A DNA stretch of 64,000 nt from Limnohabitans sp. 2KL-1 (GCF_003063435.1 NZ_NESL01000011.1:1-64000); one strand, 5' to 3'; positions 1-9,683 are shown, numbered from the stretch's first letter. Numbers and translations are program-made. The notes: generated by a model not told the origin, from the sequence alone.

Positions 1-251
1 TGGCGTGCCAAGTTAGCTATCGGGGTTGTGGTCCCCAAAAAAGTTTCTCGGCATCTACCCTTGGCTCCTCCACCCTCAAGTTTCTTTCATCATTCGGGGC
101 GTCGCTCTGGATTCATGACAGTTAGCTGGATCTGGGTTGGGCAGGGTCCATCCATGTGATGCAAGCGGTTGTAACCTCGGGAAATCCAGTACCCCTGTGA
201 GTCAGCTTGCCGTCAGTAGTGCGGTAGACTGAGCCGCAGGAGATCCCGCAC
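1..251. other. Leading intergenic stretch, no gene recognised
   Basis: No open frame of convincing length or recognisable product is visible on either strand before the fadD start. It may be the untranslated leader of fadD or the space after an upstream gene outside the window. I see no convincing sigma-70 promoter pair. The only supported element is the GGAG-type ribosome binding site just before the ATG at 252. Confidence 0.5.
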
Positions 252-1934
252 ATGAACTTGAATCCCGTTTGGCTGAAGAGTTATCCTGAAGGCGTTCCGG
301 CCGACATTGATTCAACCTTGTACAACTCGCTGGTGGGGCTGCTTGAAGACAGTTTTGCCAAATACGCCCACTTGCCGGCCTACAGCTTCATGGGCAAGGA
401 CATCAGCTATGCCCAGACTGACCAGGAAAGCCTGGCCATGGCGGCTTACTTGCAGTCCTTGGGCCTGAGTCAAGGCGATCGCGTGGCGATCATGATGCCC
501 AATGTGCCGCAGTATCCGGTCGCCGTGGCCGCCATTTTGCGTGCGGGTTTGGTGGTCGTGAACGTCAACCCGTTGTACACCGCTCGCGAACTCGAACACC
601 AGCTCAAGGATTCGGGTGCCAAAGCGATTGTGATCATTGAGAACTTTGCCGCCACGCTGGAAAAGTGCATCGCGCAAACACCGGTTCAGCACGTGGTGCT
701 GGCCTCCATGGGTGACCGGCTGGGCTTGCTCAAGGGCAATCTGGTCAATTACGTGGTGCGCAACGTCAAGAAGATGGTGCCCGCTTTCAATCTGCCCAAG
801 GCGGTGCGGTTCAACGACGCTTTGTCCAAAGGTCGGCATCAGGTTTTCCGCAAGCCCGTCATTTCGGCAGATGACATTGCCGTGCTGCAATACACCGGCG
901 GCACCACCGGCGTCTCCAAGGGCGCGGTGCTGCTGCACCGCAATCTGATCGCCAACGTGCTGCAGTCCGAGGCCTGGAACGAGCCCGTCATGAAGCGCAT
1001 TCCGGCCGGGGAGCAGCCCACGGCGGTGTGCGCATTGCCGCTGTACCACATCTTCGCTTTCACGGTGAACATGATGCTGAGCCTGCGCATGGGCGGCAAG
1101 ACCATCCTGATCCCCAACCCGCGTGACTTGCCCGCCGTGCTCAAGGAGTTGTCCAAACACACCTTCCACAGCTTCCCAGCGGTGAACACCTTGTTCAACG
1201 GACTGGCCAACCACCCGGATTTCGGCACCGTCAACTGGTCCAACCTCAAGGTGTCCTTGGGCGGCGGCACTGCCGTGACGCCCAATGTGGCCAAGCTCTG
1301 GCTGGAGAAAACCGGCTGCCCGATTTGTGAAGGTTATGGTTTGTCAGAGACCAGCCCTTCGGCCAGCTGCAACCCGACCACCAGCACCGAGTTCACCGGC
1401 ACCATCGGGGTGCCCTTGCCCGGCACCTTCATGAAGCTGCTCGACGACGAGGGCCACGAAATCACCACGCTCGGCACGCCGGGCGAGATCGCCATCAAGG
1501 GCCCGCAGGTGATGGCGGGTTACTGGCAACGCCCTGACGAAACCGCCAAGGTCATGACCGCTGACGGTTATTTCAAGTCGGGAGACATCGGCACCATGGA
1601 TGCGCGTGGCTACTTCAAGATCGTGGACCGCAAGAAAGACATGATTTTGGTCAGCGGTTTCAACGTCTATCCCAACGAGGTGGAAGAAGTCGCCTCGGCT
1701 TGTCCGGGCGTGCTCGAATGCGCGGCGATCGGCGTGCCCGACGAGAAAACCGGCGAAGCGGTCAAGTTGGTGGTGGTGCGCAAAGATCCGGCGCTGACCG
1801 AGGCGCAGATCATCGCTTACTGCCGCGAGAACATGACGGCGTACAAGGTGCCGCGCGTGATCGAGTTCCGCGACGAATTGCCTAAGACGCCGGTGGGTAA
1901 AATTTTGCGCCGCGAATTGCGCGCCAAGGTCTGA
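252..1934 (+). CDS. fadD: Long-chain fatty acid-CoA ligase (FadD-like)
   Basis: 560-residue member of the ANL adenylating superfamily. It is predicted to activate medium or long fatty acids to acyl-CoA through an acyl-adenylate, feeding beta-oxidation and lipid synthesis. The phosphate-binding loop YTGGTTGVSKG lies at residues 214-224, the adenine-binding segment GYGLSETSP near 360, the KSGDIG hinge region near 440, and the C-terminal catalytic lysine motif PKTPVGKILRREL at the end. Length matches bacterial FadD. A GGAG ribosome site precedes the ATG. The gene stands alone and ends in a perfect hairpin terminator. Substrate chain length cannot be read from the sequence. Confidence 0.9.
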   Translation: MNLNPVWLKSYPEGVPADIDSTLYNSLVGLLEDSFAKYAHLPAYSFMGKDISYAQTDQESLAMAAYLQSLGLSQGDRVAIMMPNVPQYPVAVAAILRAGLVVVNVNPLYTARELEHQLKDSGAKAIVIIENFAATLEKCIAQTPVQHVVLASMGDRLGLLKGNLVNYVVRNVKKMVPAFNLPKAVRFNDALSKGRHQVFRKPVISADDIAVLQYTGGTTGVSKGAVLLHRNLIANVLQSEAWNEPVMKRIPAGEQPTAVCALPLYHIFAFTVNMMLSLRMGGKTILIPNPRDLPAVLKELSKHTFHSFPAVNTLFNGLANHPDFGTVNWSNLKVSLGGGTAVTPNVAKLWLEKTGCPICEGYGLSETSPSASCNPTTSTEFTGTIGVPLPGTFMKLLDDEGHEITTLGTPGEIAIKGPQVMAGYWQRPDETAKVMTADGYFKSGDIGTMDARGYFKIVDRKKDMILVSGFNVYPNEVEEVASACPGVLECAAIGVPDEKTGEAVKLVVVRKDPALTEAQIIAYCRENMTAYKVPRVIEFRDELPKTPVGKILRRELRAKV

Positions 1935-1974
1935 CCGGACAACGGTGGGCCCGAGTCCCCGGTACAGGGCGCAG

Positions 1975-2001
1975 CGGCCACCCGTTCACGGGTGGCCGTT
2001 T
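1975..2001 (+). terminator. Intrinsic terminator after fadD
   Basis: Perfect 10-bp stem CGGCCACCCG / CGGGTGGCCG with a TTCA tetraloop, followed by TTT. It lies 40 nt after the fadD stop and just ahead of the nucleosidase gene, so it probably separates the two transcripts. Confidence 0.75.
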
Positions 2002-2031
2002 GACTTAAAGGCATTGAACAAGGGGTGGTCC

Positions 2032-2793
2032 ATGGCGGTGGTCGGCATCATGAGTGCCATGTATGAAGAACTGGCGGCGGTGTTGGCGGCCATGCCCGAT
2101 GAGCAGCGCGTTCAGGTGGCTGGGCGGGACTTTTGGGTCGGCCATTGGCAAGGCCACTCGGTGGTGGCGGTGCTCTCGCGCATCGGCAAGGTGGCCGCAG
2201 CCACCACCGCCACGGTGTTGCTGGAGCGCTTTGCTGTCGACACCCTGGTGTTCACAGGCGTGGCGGGTGGCCTGGGTGCCGATGTGCGGGTGGGCGATGT
2301 GGTGGTGGCGCAGGGTTTGCTGCAGCACGACATGGACGCTTCGCCCTTGTTTCCGCGCCATGAGGTGCCGCTGTACGGCCGTGCCCATTTTGAGGCCGAT
2401 GCCGACTTGTCGGCCCAACTGGCTGCGGCCAGCCAGCAGGTGCTGGCCCATGCAGGGCAACATCTGGGCGCGGGCACACTGGCCGAGTTTGCGCTGAACG
2501 CGCCCCGGGTGCACCAGGGCCTGGTCATCAGTGGCGACCGTTTTGTCTCGACCTCGGCCGAAAGTCAGGCGTTGCGGCAGGCGTTGCCCGAGGCTTTGGC
2601 GGTGGAGATGGAGGGCGCAGCGGTGGCGCAGGTCTGCCACGATTACGGCGTGCCCTTTGCGGCGGTGCGCACCATCTCGGACCGAGCGGACGACGCAGCG
2701 CACACCGACTTTCAGCGCTTTATCCGAGAGGTGGCCAGCCGTTACAGCCTGGCGATTTTGTCGCAGTGGCTGAGCTGTCGCCAGCCCGCTTGA
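2032..2793 (+). CDS. mtnN: 5'-methylthioadenosine/S-adenosylhomocysteine nucleosidase
   Basis: Hydrolyses MTA and SAH to adenine plus the thioribose or ribosylhomocysteine, in methionine salvage and methyl-cycle detoxification. The 253-residue protein begins VVGIMSAMYEEL, which aligns with the family N-terminus including the catalytic-region Glu. It carries the substrate-binding SGDRFVST segment, the EMEGAAVAQV motif (second catalytic Glu) and RTISDRADD (catalytic Asp). The ATG at 2032 is chosen over an in-frame GTG at 1945 because the earlier start would add 29 residues spanning the fadD terminator, and AAGGGG lies just upstream of 2032. It converges on corA. Confidence 0.88.
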   Translation: MAVVGIMSAMYEELAAVLAAMPDEQRVQVAGRDFWVGHWQGHSVVAVLSRIGKVAAATTATVLLERFAVDTLVFTGVAGGLGADVRVGDVVVAQGLLQHDMDASPLFPRHEVPLYGRAHFEADADLSAQLAAASQQVLAHAGQHLGAGTLAEFALNAPRVHQGLVISGDRFVSTSAESQALRQALPEALAVEMEGAAVAQVCHDYGVPFAAVRTISDRADDAAHTDFQRFIREVASRYSLAILSQWLSCRQPA

Positions 2794-2800
2794 GTCGGTC

Positions 2801-3787
2801 TTATTTGAGCCAGCCCCGGCGGCGGAAGTACCACATGGGCACCACGGCGCTGGCCACCATCAGGGTCAGCGCATAGGGGTAGCCCCATTTTTGCGACAGT
2901 TCGGGCATGTACTGGAAGTTCATGCCGTACAGGCTGGCGATCAAGGTGGGTGGCAGCAGGGCGACACTGGCCACCGAGAAGATCTTGATGATCTTGTTCT
3001 GGTTGATGTTGATGAAACCAACCGTGGCGTCCATCAGGAAGTTGATCTTGTCGAACAAAAAAGCCGTGTGCGAGTCGAGTGAGTCGATGTCGCGCAGGAT
3101 TTGGCGGGCTTCTTCAAACTGTTCGGCGTTGAGCATTTTGGAGCGCATCATGAAGCTCACCGCACGGCGGGTGTCCATCACGTTGCGCCGGATCCGCCCG
3201 TTCAGGTCTTCCTGGCGCGCAATGGCACCCAGCACTTCACCGGCCATGGCGTCCGTCACGTCACCCGAGAGCACTTTTTTACCGGCGGTTTCGAGCTTGT
3301 CGTAAATGCCTTCGAGCGTGTCGGCCGAGTATTCGGCATCGGCGTCAAACAGCTTGAGCAGCACTTCCTTGGCGTCTTCGATCAGACCGGGGGCGCGGCG
3401 AGCGCGCATGCGCAGCAGGCGGAACACCGGCACGTCTTCGTCGTGGATGGAGAACAGCACGCCCTGGCTTTTCAGGTCGGCGTTGTGCTGGTTCAGGATG
3501 AAGGCGCAGCGCACGGTGCGGGGCTCGTCTTCGTCGGCGATCAAAAAGTCCGAACGGATGTGCAGCTCGCCGTTGTCTTCTTCGTAGAAGCGGGCCGATT
3601 CCTCGATGTCCTCGTCCATCGCGTCTTCCGGGATGGACAGGCCGAAGTACTGTTTGATCCAGCGTTTTTCTTCCAGCGTGGGCGACTCCAGGTCGACCCA
3701 GATGGGTTGGAAGCGGGAGAGTTCTTCCAGCGACTCGATCTCTTCCTGAAAGAGGCGGCCGTTGGCGAGGGTGAAGATGTTGAGCAT
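2801..3787 (-). CDS. corA: CorA-family magnesium/cobalt transporter
   Basis: 328-residue protein with the CorA layout: a long, acidic cytoplasmic N-terminal domain with extended helices, then two C-terminal membrane helices. The signature YGMNF sits at the end of the first membrane helix and an extracytoplasmic loop (QYMPELSQKWGYPY) follows. It forms a pentameric inner-membrane channel for Mg2+ (also Co2+, Ni2+) uptake. The stop lies 7 nt from the convergent nucleosidase stop. The 156-nt gap upstream (3788-3943) could carry its own promoter. It follows the patatin gene on the same strand. Assignment to CorA rather than ZntB rests on the GMN motif and overall similarity. Confidence 0.9.
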   Translation of the reverse strand: MLNIFTLANGRLFQEEIESLEELSRFQPIWVDLESPTLEEKRWIKQYFGLSIPEDAMDEDIEESARFYEEDNGELHIRSDFLIADEDEPRTVRCAFILNQHNADLKSQGVLFSIHDEDVPVFRLLRMRARRAPGLIEDAKEVLLKLFDADAEYSADTLEGIYDKLETAGKKVLSGDVTDAMAGEVLGAIARQEDLNGRIRRNVMDTRRAVSFMMRSKMLNAEQFEEARQILRDIDSLDSHTAFLFDKINFLMDATVGFININQNKIIKIFSVASVALLPPTLIASLYGMNFQYMPELSQKWGYPYALTLMVASAVVPMWYFRRRGWLK

Positions 3788-3943
3788 GGCGAATCCGAAA
3801 AATGGCCAGGTGCCAAAAGTTCAAAGGGGCGGCGAAGGGAATTTTCAGCAGCTTTCGAACGATGGGCAGGGTGCTCAGCGCGTTCGAAAGCTACCAACTC
3901 GGGGTAGTTTCCACGGCAATGTTTCTCCAGAATGTTCGGCAGA

Positions 3944-5161
3944 TTATCGCACCGGATCAGCCGACAGGGGATCTAAAAAGTGCAGGATTTCTGGTGCTCG
4001 GGCATGCACATCGGCCCGTCCCAGCGCCATCAGCGCCCTGACAAACCCGGGTTCGAACAGCAAATAGCTGGCCAGTGCGGCACCATTGCCGCGCAAGGCC
4101 CCCAAACTCTCCAGCACCCGCAGGATGGGCCGGGGCAGGGTGTGCACATGGTCTTGCGCGAGGGCATCGAGCGAGGCGCTGGGTTGCAGCGTCAGCACCT
4201 GCACCGGTCGCAAGGGCATGTCGCCCAGCACGCTGTCGGGCAGCCTCTGCAGGGCTTGGTTGATGCGCTCAATCTGCTCCACATCGGCTTCCAGAGTGTC
4301 GTGGAACACGCTGGACATCGCGTGGCCTGCAATCGTGCCCAGGGATGGGCGTGCACGGCTTTTGTTGCTGGCTTGGTCCCAACCCGTGCGCCGGGGTTGC
4401 CCTACTCCCACGGCCAAGATCCGGTCGGCACCCAGGTGCACGGCAGATGACAAAGGCGAGATCTGACGCATCGAGCCATCACCAAAAAATTCCATGCCGC
4501 CATCTACCCACAGCGGTGTCGACGGAAAAATGAACGGGATGGCGCTGGAGGCCATCAGGTGCTCGATGGTGATCGGTTGTTGCTCGGCGCGCCTGCCGGG
4601 ACGGCTCCAGGTGATGGGTTGGCCGTCCCGGGTTTGGCAAAAAGTCCAGTGCACCCCGCTCGAATAGCTGGACGCGGTGACGGCCAGGGCTTGCAGCACC
4701 CCGTTTTGCAAGGCCGTGTTGATCCCCTCCAGGGCAATGGCCTTGTGCAAGGTGTTGACCAAGGCCAGGCTGTCCATGGCCGCACCCTGTTCGCGAGCCG
4801 ACGCCAGCAGGCCCAAAGCGGTGGCCCATCGGCTGAATCGGTCCAGCGGTGTCCGGGGCAGGTGGTAAACCGCGTCGGTGCGGATGTTGTGCCAGAAGTT
4901 CGCCAGATCTTCCAGCCCTGCCAGACCTTCCATGGCCTTGCTGGCCAAAAATGTGGCGTTCAGGGCACCGGCCGATGTGCCCGCCAGCACCTGAAACGGG
5001 AAAACGGCTGAAGCGTTCGCGCGCCCACCCAGCAACTGACCCATGGCCTGAAGCGCACCCGCCTGGTAGGCCGTGCGCGCACCGCCGCCCATCAGAACCA
5101 GGCCGAGCACGGGCTGGGAGCGGGGGGCGCAAGACGGGGTGGTCACACTGTTCGGGAGCAT
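3944..5161 (-). CDS. Patatin-like phospholipase family protein
   Basis: 405-residue putative lipid acyl hydrolase. The glycine-rich oxyanion loop GGGARTAYQAG is near residue 26, the nucleophile elbow GTSAGALNA (Ser) near 63, and the catalytic Asp motif DGGMEFFGDGS about mid-protein, so the Ser-Asp dyad of patatins is complete. There is no clear signal peptide, which suggests a cytoplasmic or membrane-associated enzyme. The extended C-terminus after the Asp is typical of bacterial RssA/YchK-like relatives. Substrate is unknown. It is divergent from the MFS gene at 5220. Confidence 0.82.
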   Translation of the reverse strand: MLPNSVTTPSCAPRSQPVLGLVLMGGGARTAYQAGALQAMGQLLGGRANASAVFPFQVLAGTSAGALNATFLASKAMEGLAGLEDLANFWHNIRTDAVYHLPRTPLDRFSRWATALGLLASAREQGAAMDSLALVNTLHKAIALEGINTALQNGVLQALAVTASSYSSGVHWTFCQTRDGQPITWSRPGRRAEQQPITIEHLMASSAIPFIFPSTPLWVDGGMEFFGDGSMRQISPLSSAVHLGADRILAVGVGQPRRTGWDQASNKSRARPSLGTIAGHAMSSVFHDTLEADVEQIERINQALQRLPDSVLGDMPLRPVQVLTLQPSASLDALAQDHVHTLPRPILRVLESLGALRGNGAALASYLLFEPGFVRALMALGRADVHARAPEILHFLDPLSADPVR

Positions 5162-5219
5162 GTGGTCAATGGGATCAGCTCAGAGGTGTTAGATTCAATG
5201 AATTCACTTGCATTGTTCC

Positions 5220-6440
5220 ATGACCGCACATTTGACCCCACGGCGAGAGCGCTGGTTGCTCTTCACGCTGGCCGGCATCCAGTTCACCCACATCCTCGAT
5301 TTCATGATCATGATGCCGCTGGGGCCGCAGTTCACGGCCTTGTTCGGCATCAGCAATGCCCAATTCGGTTTGCTGGTCTCGGCCTACACCTTGTCGGCGG
5401 GCCTGTCCGGACTGATGGCGTCCACTTACATTGACCGCTTCAGCCGCAAACGTCTGCTGCTGAGCATGTACACATTGTTTGGCCTGGCCACTCTGGCGTG
5501 TGGTCTGGCCCCTGATTATTTCTGGCTGATGGCGGCGCGTGTGGCCGCAGGCTTGTTTGGCGGGGTTTTGTCGGCCCTGTCCCAGACCATCGTGGCCGAT
5601 GTGGTGCCTTTCGAGCGCCGAGGCCGGGCCATGAGCGTGGTGATGACCTCGTTTTCCGTTTCGACGGTGGCCGGTGTCCCACTGGGCCTGTTTCTGGCGG
5701 CGCACCTCAGTTGGCATGCGCCTTTCTTTGGCATCGCGGTGCTGGTGGGTTTGTTGGCGATCGGTGCCTGGCAAACCTTGCCTCGCCTTGACGCGCATTT
5801 GCATCACCCAGAGCGCACCAGTGTCTGGCGCGGTATCGGCCAGGTGCTGGCCGAGGTCAACCACCTCAAGGCTTTTGGGGTGTCGGGCCTGATGATGTTT
5901 GCCAGTTTCACGGTCATTCCCTACATCACCATTTACCTGCAGTCCAACGCGGGCATGCAGAGCGCCGAGGTGCCCTGGATCTACCTGTGTGGGGGTGTGG
6001 CCACCTTGCTGAGTGCGCGCTATTTTGGTCGCCTGACGGACCGGGTCGGCAAAGTCCAGGTGTTCCAGCGCTTGGCACTGGCGGTCGTGGTGCCACTCAT
6101 GGCCACCACGCTCTCACAGGGCTTGCCGTTGTGGGGTTTGCTGACCATATCGACTTTGTTTTTCACCGTCATGAGCGGGCGCATGATTCCGGGCATGGCC
6201 ATGATTTCCTCGGCCGTGGAGCCGCGTCTGCGGGGCACTTTCATGACCCTGAACTCGGCGGTGCAGTCGGCGTCCATGGGGCTGGCCGCTTTGGTTGCGG
6301 GCCTCATCATCGGGCGCAACGAACAGGGGCAGCTGACCTTTTATTGGGTGGCGGGATTGCTGGGTGTGGCTGCCAGCTTGCTCAGCGCTTGGCTGGCAGG
6401 GCGCTTGCGTCTGCACGGGGCCGCGGCGCAGCCGGTTTGA
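5220..6440 (+). CDS. Major facilitator superfamily transporter
   Basis: About 406 residues with roughly twelve hydrophobic segments. The loop after TM2 reads DRFSRKRLLL, resembling the conserved MFS motif A. It resembles arabinose/sugar-efflux-like and multidrug MFS permeases (first helix ending ILDFMIMMPLGPQF). The ATG at 5220 is preferred to the TTG at 5208 because the protein then begins MTAHLTPRRERW, a normal cytosolic head with positive charges before TM1. Substrate is unknown. It is divergently arranged with the patatin gene with only about 58 nt between them. Confidence 0.8.
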   Translation: MTAHLTPRRERWLLFTLAGIQFTHILDFMIMMPLGPQFTALFGISNAQFGLLVSAYTLSAGLSGLMASTYIDRFSRKRLLLSMYTLFGLATLACGLAPDYFWLMAARVAAGLFGGVLSALSQTIVADVVPFERRGRAMSVVMTSFSVSTVAGVPLGLFLAAHLSWHAPFFGIAVLVGLLAIGAWQTLPRLDAHLHHPERTSVWRGIGQVLAEVNHLKAFGVSGLMMFASFTVIPYITIYLQSNAGMQSAEVPWIYLCGGVATLLSARYFGRLTDRVGKVQVFQRLALAVVVPLMATTLSQGLPLWGLLTISTLFFTVMSGRMIPGMAMISSAVEPRLRGTFMTLNSAVQSASMGLAALVAGLIIGRNEQGQLTFYWVAGLLGVAASLLSAWLAGRLRLHGAAAQPV

Positions 6441-6681
6441 GAGCCCCCGAGGGACCTCAACCATGCCAAGAGGCGTTGCTTCGGGCTTAGGTTCCAAATC
6501 GCACGATAGCACTGAAAAGGGCTTTTGAGTGCAATGGCGGCGGACTTTTCGGGTTTAACGTGTCGTGCCTTGCTTTTCAATTCCGGGCGGCGCATAGTGG
6601 GGTTGAACCACCCCGAAAAGTGGTTTCGGAGTCCCACTTCGGTGGGGCTTTTTCTACCCTGAATCTATGGAGGCGACGACT
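6441..6681. other. Intergenic region upstream of hpf
   Basis: About 240 nt without a gene. It holds a hairpin followed by a short T-run (6630-6653) close to hpf. Nothing else recognisable was seen. In many Burkholderiales rpoN precedes hpf; here it does not. Confidence 0.5.
6630..6653 (+). terminator. Hairpin with T-run before hpf
   Basis: AGTCCCAC / GTGGGGCT 8-bp stem (one G-T pair) closed by a TTCG loop and followed by TTTTT. It probably terminates the MFS transcript. Because it lies only about 30 nt before the hpf start, it could also act as an attenuator in the hpf leader. Confidence 0.6.
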
Positions 6682-7011
6682 ATGAATTTAACCATCAGCG
6701 GACACCATCTGGAAGTGACCCCGGCTTTGCGCCAGTACGTCACGGGGAAACTTGATCGCATCACCCGACATTTCGATCAGGTGGTCGATGTGAAAGTGCT
6801 GCTGACCGTCGAAAAGCAGAAGGAAAAAGAAAAGCGCCAACGCGCCGAGTGCAACATCCATGTCAAAGGCAGTGACCTGTTTGCCGAAAGCGCCCACGAA
6901 GACCTTTACGCGGCTGTGGATGAACTGGTCGACAAGCTTGATCGGCAAGTGGTCAAACACAAGGACCGCATCACGGACCACCACCACAGTGCGCCCAAGC
7001 GCATGATGTGA
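6682..7011 (+). CDS. hpf: Ribosome hibernation promoting factor (short form)
   Basis: 109-residue protein of the HPF/RaiA (S30AE) family. It binds the 30S decoding centre and promotes inactive 100S ribosome dimers under stress. It begins [20 protein letters not shown], has the [11 protein letters not shown] helix and a lysine-rich stretch, and ends soon after the conserved [14 protein letters not shown]. The long-HPF dimerisation domain is therefore absent. The ATG at 6682 is chosen over 6667 because the GGAGG ribosome site lies between them. It is followed by a strong terminator and then ptsN-hprK, the usual order in this group. Confidence 0.9.
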   Translation: MNLTISGHHLEVTPALRQYVTGKLDRITRHFDQVVDVKVLLTVEKQKEKEKRQRAECNIHVKGSDLFAESAHEDLYAAVDELVDKLDRQVVKHKDRITDHHHSAPKRMM

Positions 7012-7030
7012 AGAGGTATTCAGACCATCG

Positions 7031-7054
7031 GGGCCGCTGCAAGCGGCCCTTTTT
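7031..7054 (+). terminator. Intrinsic terminator after hpf
   Basis: Perfect 8-bp stem GGGCCGCT / AGCGGCCC with a 3-nt loop, directly followed by TTTTT. It lies 20 nt past the hpf stop. Confidence 0.85.
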
Positions 7055-7164
7055 CATGCCCACAAGGCAGGGCGTGTGGCGTGACTTCTTGCGGAGCAGA
7101 CCTTGGTGCGACAAACGCCATGAGAGCCCGGGGTCTTGAACAGGTGCATAATCCGGCCTCGACC

Positions 7165-7632
7165 ATGAATCGCCTTTCAAACATATTGCCTGTTGCCCAA
7201 GTTCTTGTCGGGGTGGAAGCCACCAGCAAGAAACGAGCATTTGAAGAAGCCGGACTTCTCTTTGAGAACCTGCATGGCCTTTCCCGTGCACTGGTGACCG
7301 ACAGCTTGTTTGCCAGGGAACGCTTGGGCTCGACGGGTTTGGGGCATGGCGTTGCCATCCCACATGGTCGCATCAAAGGCCTGAAGGCCCCCATGGCGGC
7401 GGTGTTCCGGTTGGCCCAGCCCATTGGGTTCGATGCCCCTGACGAGCAACCGGTGAATTTGCTGATATTTCTGCTGGTGCCGGAAGCGGCGACGCAAAAA
7501 CATCTGGAAATTCTGTCTGAAATAGCCGAATTGCTCAGCGATACTGCTTTGCGCGAAAACATCAAAAACAGCGTGGCGCAAGAGGGACTGCACCAATTGA
7601 TTGCCCAGTGGCAGTCTGCCCAAACCGTCTGA
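7165..7632 (+). CDS. ptsN: PTS IIA-like nitrogen regulatory protein (EIIA-Ntr)
   Basis: 155-residue EIIA-Ntr domain protein of the nitrogen-related phosphotransferase chain (PtsP-PtsO-PtsN). It has no sugar permease and regulates potassium transport, kinases and other targets according to its phosphorylation state. The phospho-accepting His67 lies in GVAIPHGRI. The start at 7165 ([10 protein letters not shown]) is preferred because upstream in-frame GTG/ATG codons would add 28 unconserved residues. It is followed after 28 nt by hprK, whose product acts on HPr-type partners. Kup, a possible potassium-system partner, is also encoded in the window but far away. Confidence 0.9.
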   Translation: MNRLSNILPVAQVLVGVEATSKKRAFEEAGLLFENLHGLSRALVTDSLFARERLGSTGLGHGVAIPHGRIKGLKAPMAAVFRLAQPIGFDAPDEQPVNLLIFLLVPEAATQKHLEILSEIAELLSDTALRENIKNSVAQEGLHQLIAQWQSAQTV

Positions 7633-7660
7633 ATTTCGAGCCCGTGCTCATGCCCTCGCG

Positions 7661-8602
7661 ATGAAGCCCTCCGTCATCAGTGCAGATGTCCTTTTCGAGG
7701 ACCACCGCGGCAAACTCAAATGGCAGTGGCTGGCGGGCTTGGGTGCATCAGAGCGCCGTTTTGATGAAGTGGCCGTGCGCGAAGCCCGCTCGGGTGCCGA
7801 TTTGGTGGGTTACCTGAATTACATCCATCCCTATCGGGTGCAAATATTGGGCCCGCGTGAAGTGGCCTACCTCACCAATTCCACACCCGAAGACTGCGCT
7901 CGCCGCATTGCCCGAATTGTGACTCTGGAGCCTCCGGTGTTGGTGTTGGCCGATGGCCAGGCTGCCCCCGATGCCTTGTTGTCCATGTGTGAGCGGGCGC
8001 AAATCCCGATGTTCTCGACCGATCATTCATCGGCTTTTGTGATTGATGTGCTGCGGGCGTATCTGTCCAAGCATTTTGCTGACCGCACCACCATGCACGG
8101 CGTGTTCATGGACATTCTGGGTATGGGCGTGCTGATCACCGGTGAGTCGGGCCTGGGCAAGAGCGAACTGGGTCTGGAGCTGATTTCACGTGGCAACGGG
8201 CTGGTGGCCGATGACGCCGTCGATCTTTACCGAATCAACCAGACCACCATCGAGGCGCGTTGCCCCGATTTGTTGCAGAACCTCTTGGAAGTGCGTGGCA
8301 TCGGTTTGCTCGATATCCGTGCCATTTTTGGTGAAACCGCAGTGCGCCGCAAGATGCGCCTGAAATTGATTGTGCACCTGGTGCGCCGTGAGACCCTGGA
8401 GCGCGATTACGAGCGCTTGCCCTCTGAGCCCTTGATGCAGGATGTGTTGGGCATCCCGGTGCAAAAGGTGGTCATCCAGGTGATGGCCGGCCGCAACATC
8501 GCCGTGTTGGTGGAGGCTGCTGTGCGCAACACGATTTTGCAAATGCGCGGGATCGACACCTACCAGGATTTCATCGACCGTCAGCGCCGTGCCATGGAGT
8601 GA
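7661..8602 (+). CDS. hprK: HPr kinase/phosphorylase
   Basis: 313-residue bifunctional kinase/phosphorylase that adds or removes phosphate on the regulatory serine of HPr/NPr-type proteins. The N-terminal domain runs to about residue 130. The catalytic half starts with MHGVFMDI (His146), followed by Walker A GESGLGKS at 161-168 and the HprK signature [14 protein letters not shown]. Proteobacterial HprK usually sits with ptsN, as here. The start at 7661 ([19 protein letters not shown]) gives the usual length; the upstream in-frame ATG overlaps ptsN. It converges on fur. Confidence 0.92.
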   Translation: MKPSVISADVLFEDHRGKLKWQWLAGLGASERRFDEVAVREARSGADLVGYLNYIHPYRVQILGPREVAYLTNSTPEDCARRIARIVTLEPPVLVLADGQAAPDALLSMCERAQIPMFSTDHSSAFVIDVLRAYLSKHFADRTTMHGVFMDILGMGVLITGESGLGKSELGLELISRGNGLVADDAVDLYRINQTTIEARCPDLLQNLLEVRGIGLLDIRAIFGETAVRRKMRLKLIVHLVRRETLERDYERLPSEPLMQDVLGIPVQKVVIQVMAGRNIAVLVEAAVRNTILQMRGIDTYQDFIDRQRRAME

Positions 8603-8620
8603 GCCTGTCCAGGTTGTGGT

Positions 8621-9052
8621 TCAGCCTGTTTGGCGGTGGGGGCAGGGGTTTTGGGTGCAGTGGGCGTAAAGACTCAGGGCATGGTCCGCGATCACAAAGC
8701 CTTTGGCTTGCGCGACAGCTTGTTGTCTGGACTCAATTTCCGGGTCGTAAAACTCCTCCACCCGGCCGCAATCGAGACACACCATGTGGTCATGGTGCTG
8801 ACCTTCGTTGAGTTCATAGACGGCTTTGCCGCTTTCGAAGTGGTTGCGACTCAAAATGCCGGCTTGCTCAAATTGGGTCAGCACACGGTAAACCGTGGCC
8901 AGTCCAATGTCGGCGTTGTCTTTGAGCAGGTGACGAAAAACATCCTCTGCCGTCATGTGGCGCATGGCAGCGCTCTGAAAAACTTCGAGGATTTTCAGGC
9001 GTGGCAGAGTGGCTTTGAGGCCGTTGTTTTTGAGTTCGTCGATGTGGCTCAT
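8621..9052 (-). CDS. fur: Ferric uptake regulator Fur
   Basis: 143-residue iron-responsive repressor. The N-terminal winged helix ([15 protein letters not shown], then [17 protein letters not shown]) is followed by the metal-binding dimerisation domain with [11 protein letters not shown] and a C-terminal CTQNPCPH pair. It would repress iron-uptake genes, possibly including the ExbB/ExbD pair nearby. It is divergent from bamE, an arrangement common in betaproteobacteria. I looked for an obvious Fur box in the fur-bamE gap and found none. Confidence 0.93.
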   Translation of the reverse strand: MSHIDELKNNGLKATLPRLKILEVFQSAAMRHMTAEDVFRHLLKDNADIGLATVYRVLTQFEQAGILSRNHFESGKAVYELNEGQHHDHMVCLDCGRVEEFYDPEIESRQQAVAQAKGFVIADHALSLYAHCTQNPCPHRQTG

Positions 9053-9137
9053 GGCGGTATCTGGTCCGGTCAGGGTTTGCGGTCGATTCGCAAAGCTGCC
9101 GCTACAATGACCCGATCATATCGGTACGTCCCCAACC

Positions 9138-9683
9138 ATGACAGCTTCACTGACTTTTCGCTCTTTTGGCCATTGGCTTGCCGCGCTCGTGGTGGGCGGC
9201 AGCCTGATCGGTTGCGGCAGCGTTTCCGGTCATTTGGGTCGCGACACCTTCAAGCCCTATGTGCCTGAGGTTGTGCAGGGCAACTTTGTTTCCAGGGAGC
9301 AACGCCAGGCGTTACGCCCTGGCATGCCACGTGCCCAAGTGCGCGAGATTTTGGGCACGCCTTTGATCGCCAGCTTGTTCCATGCCGAGCGATGGGACTA
9401 TGCTTTCAGCATCCAGCGCCAGGGCGTGGCACCGCAAAATTTCAGACTCACCGTGTATTTCAAGGGTGACGTGCTGGAGCAAGTGGACAGCGATGTTTTG
9501 CCGAGCGAGTCGGAGTTTGCCGGTCGCCTGGTGCGTCCTCAATCGGTGGGCAAATTGCCTGCTCTGCAAGCCAGCGAAGAAGAGTTGAGAAAATTCAAGT
9601 CGCCTTCGCCTCCTCAAGGGCTAGCGGCACCGCCTGCGGCATTGCCACGGAGCTACCCGCCTTTGGAGCCGGTCTCCCGCTGA
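9138..9683 (+). CDS. bamE: Outer membrane assembly lipoprotein BamE (SmpA/OmlA)
   Basis: 181-residue lipoprotein of the BAM complex, which inserts beta-barrel proteins into the outer membrane. The signal peptide ends in a lipobox LIGC (Cys26). The mature part carries the SmpA/OmlA fold with [14 protein letters not shown], the [15 protein letters not shown] helix and the WDYAF strand. The Pro/Leu-rich tail after residue 145 is longer than in E. coli. It is divergent from fur. A TACAAT hexamer at 9103-9108 could be its -10 element but lacks a well-spaced -35. Confidence 0.9.
   Translation: MTASLTFRSFGHWLAALVVGGSLIGCGSVSGHLGRDTFKPYVPEVVQGNFVSREQRQALRPGMPRAQVREILGTPLIASLFHAERWDYAFSIQRQGVAPQNFRLTVYFKGDVLEQVDSDVLPSESEFAGRLVRPQSVGKLPALQASEEELRKFKSPSPPQGLAAPPAALPRSYPPLEPVSR

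Noticed and set aside
9053..9137. Fur box between fur and bamE
   Set aside because: No stretch close to the 19-bp consensus GATAATGATAATCATTATC could be found.
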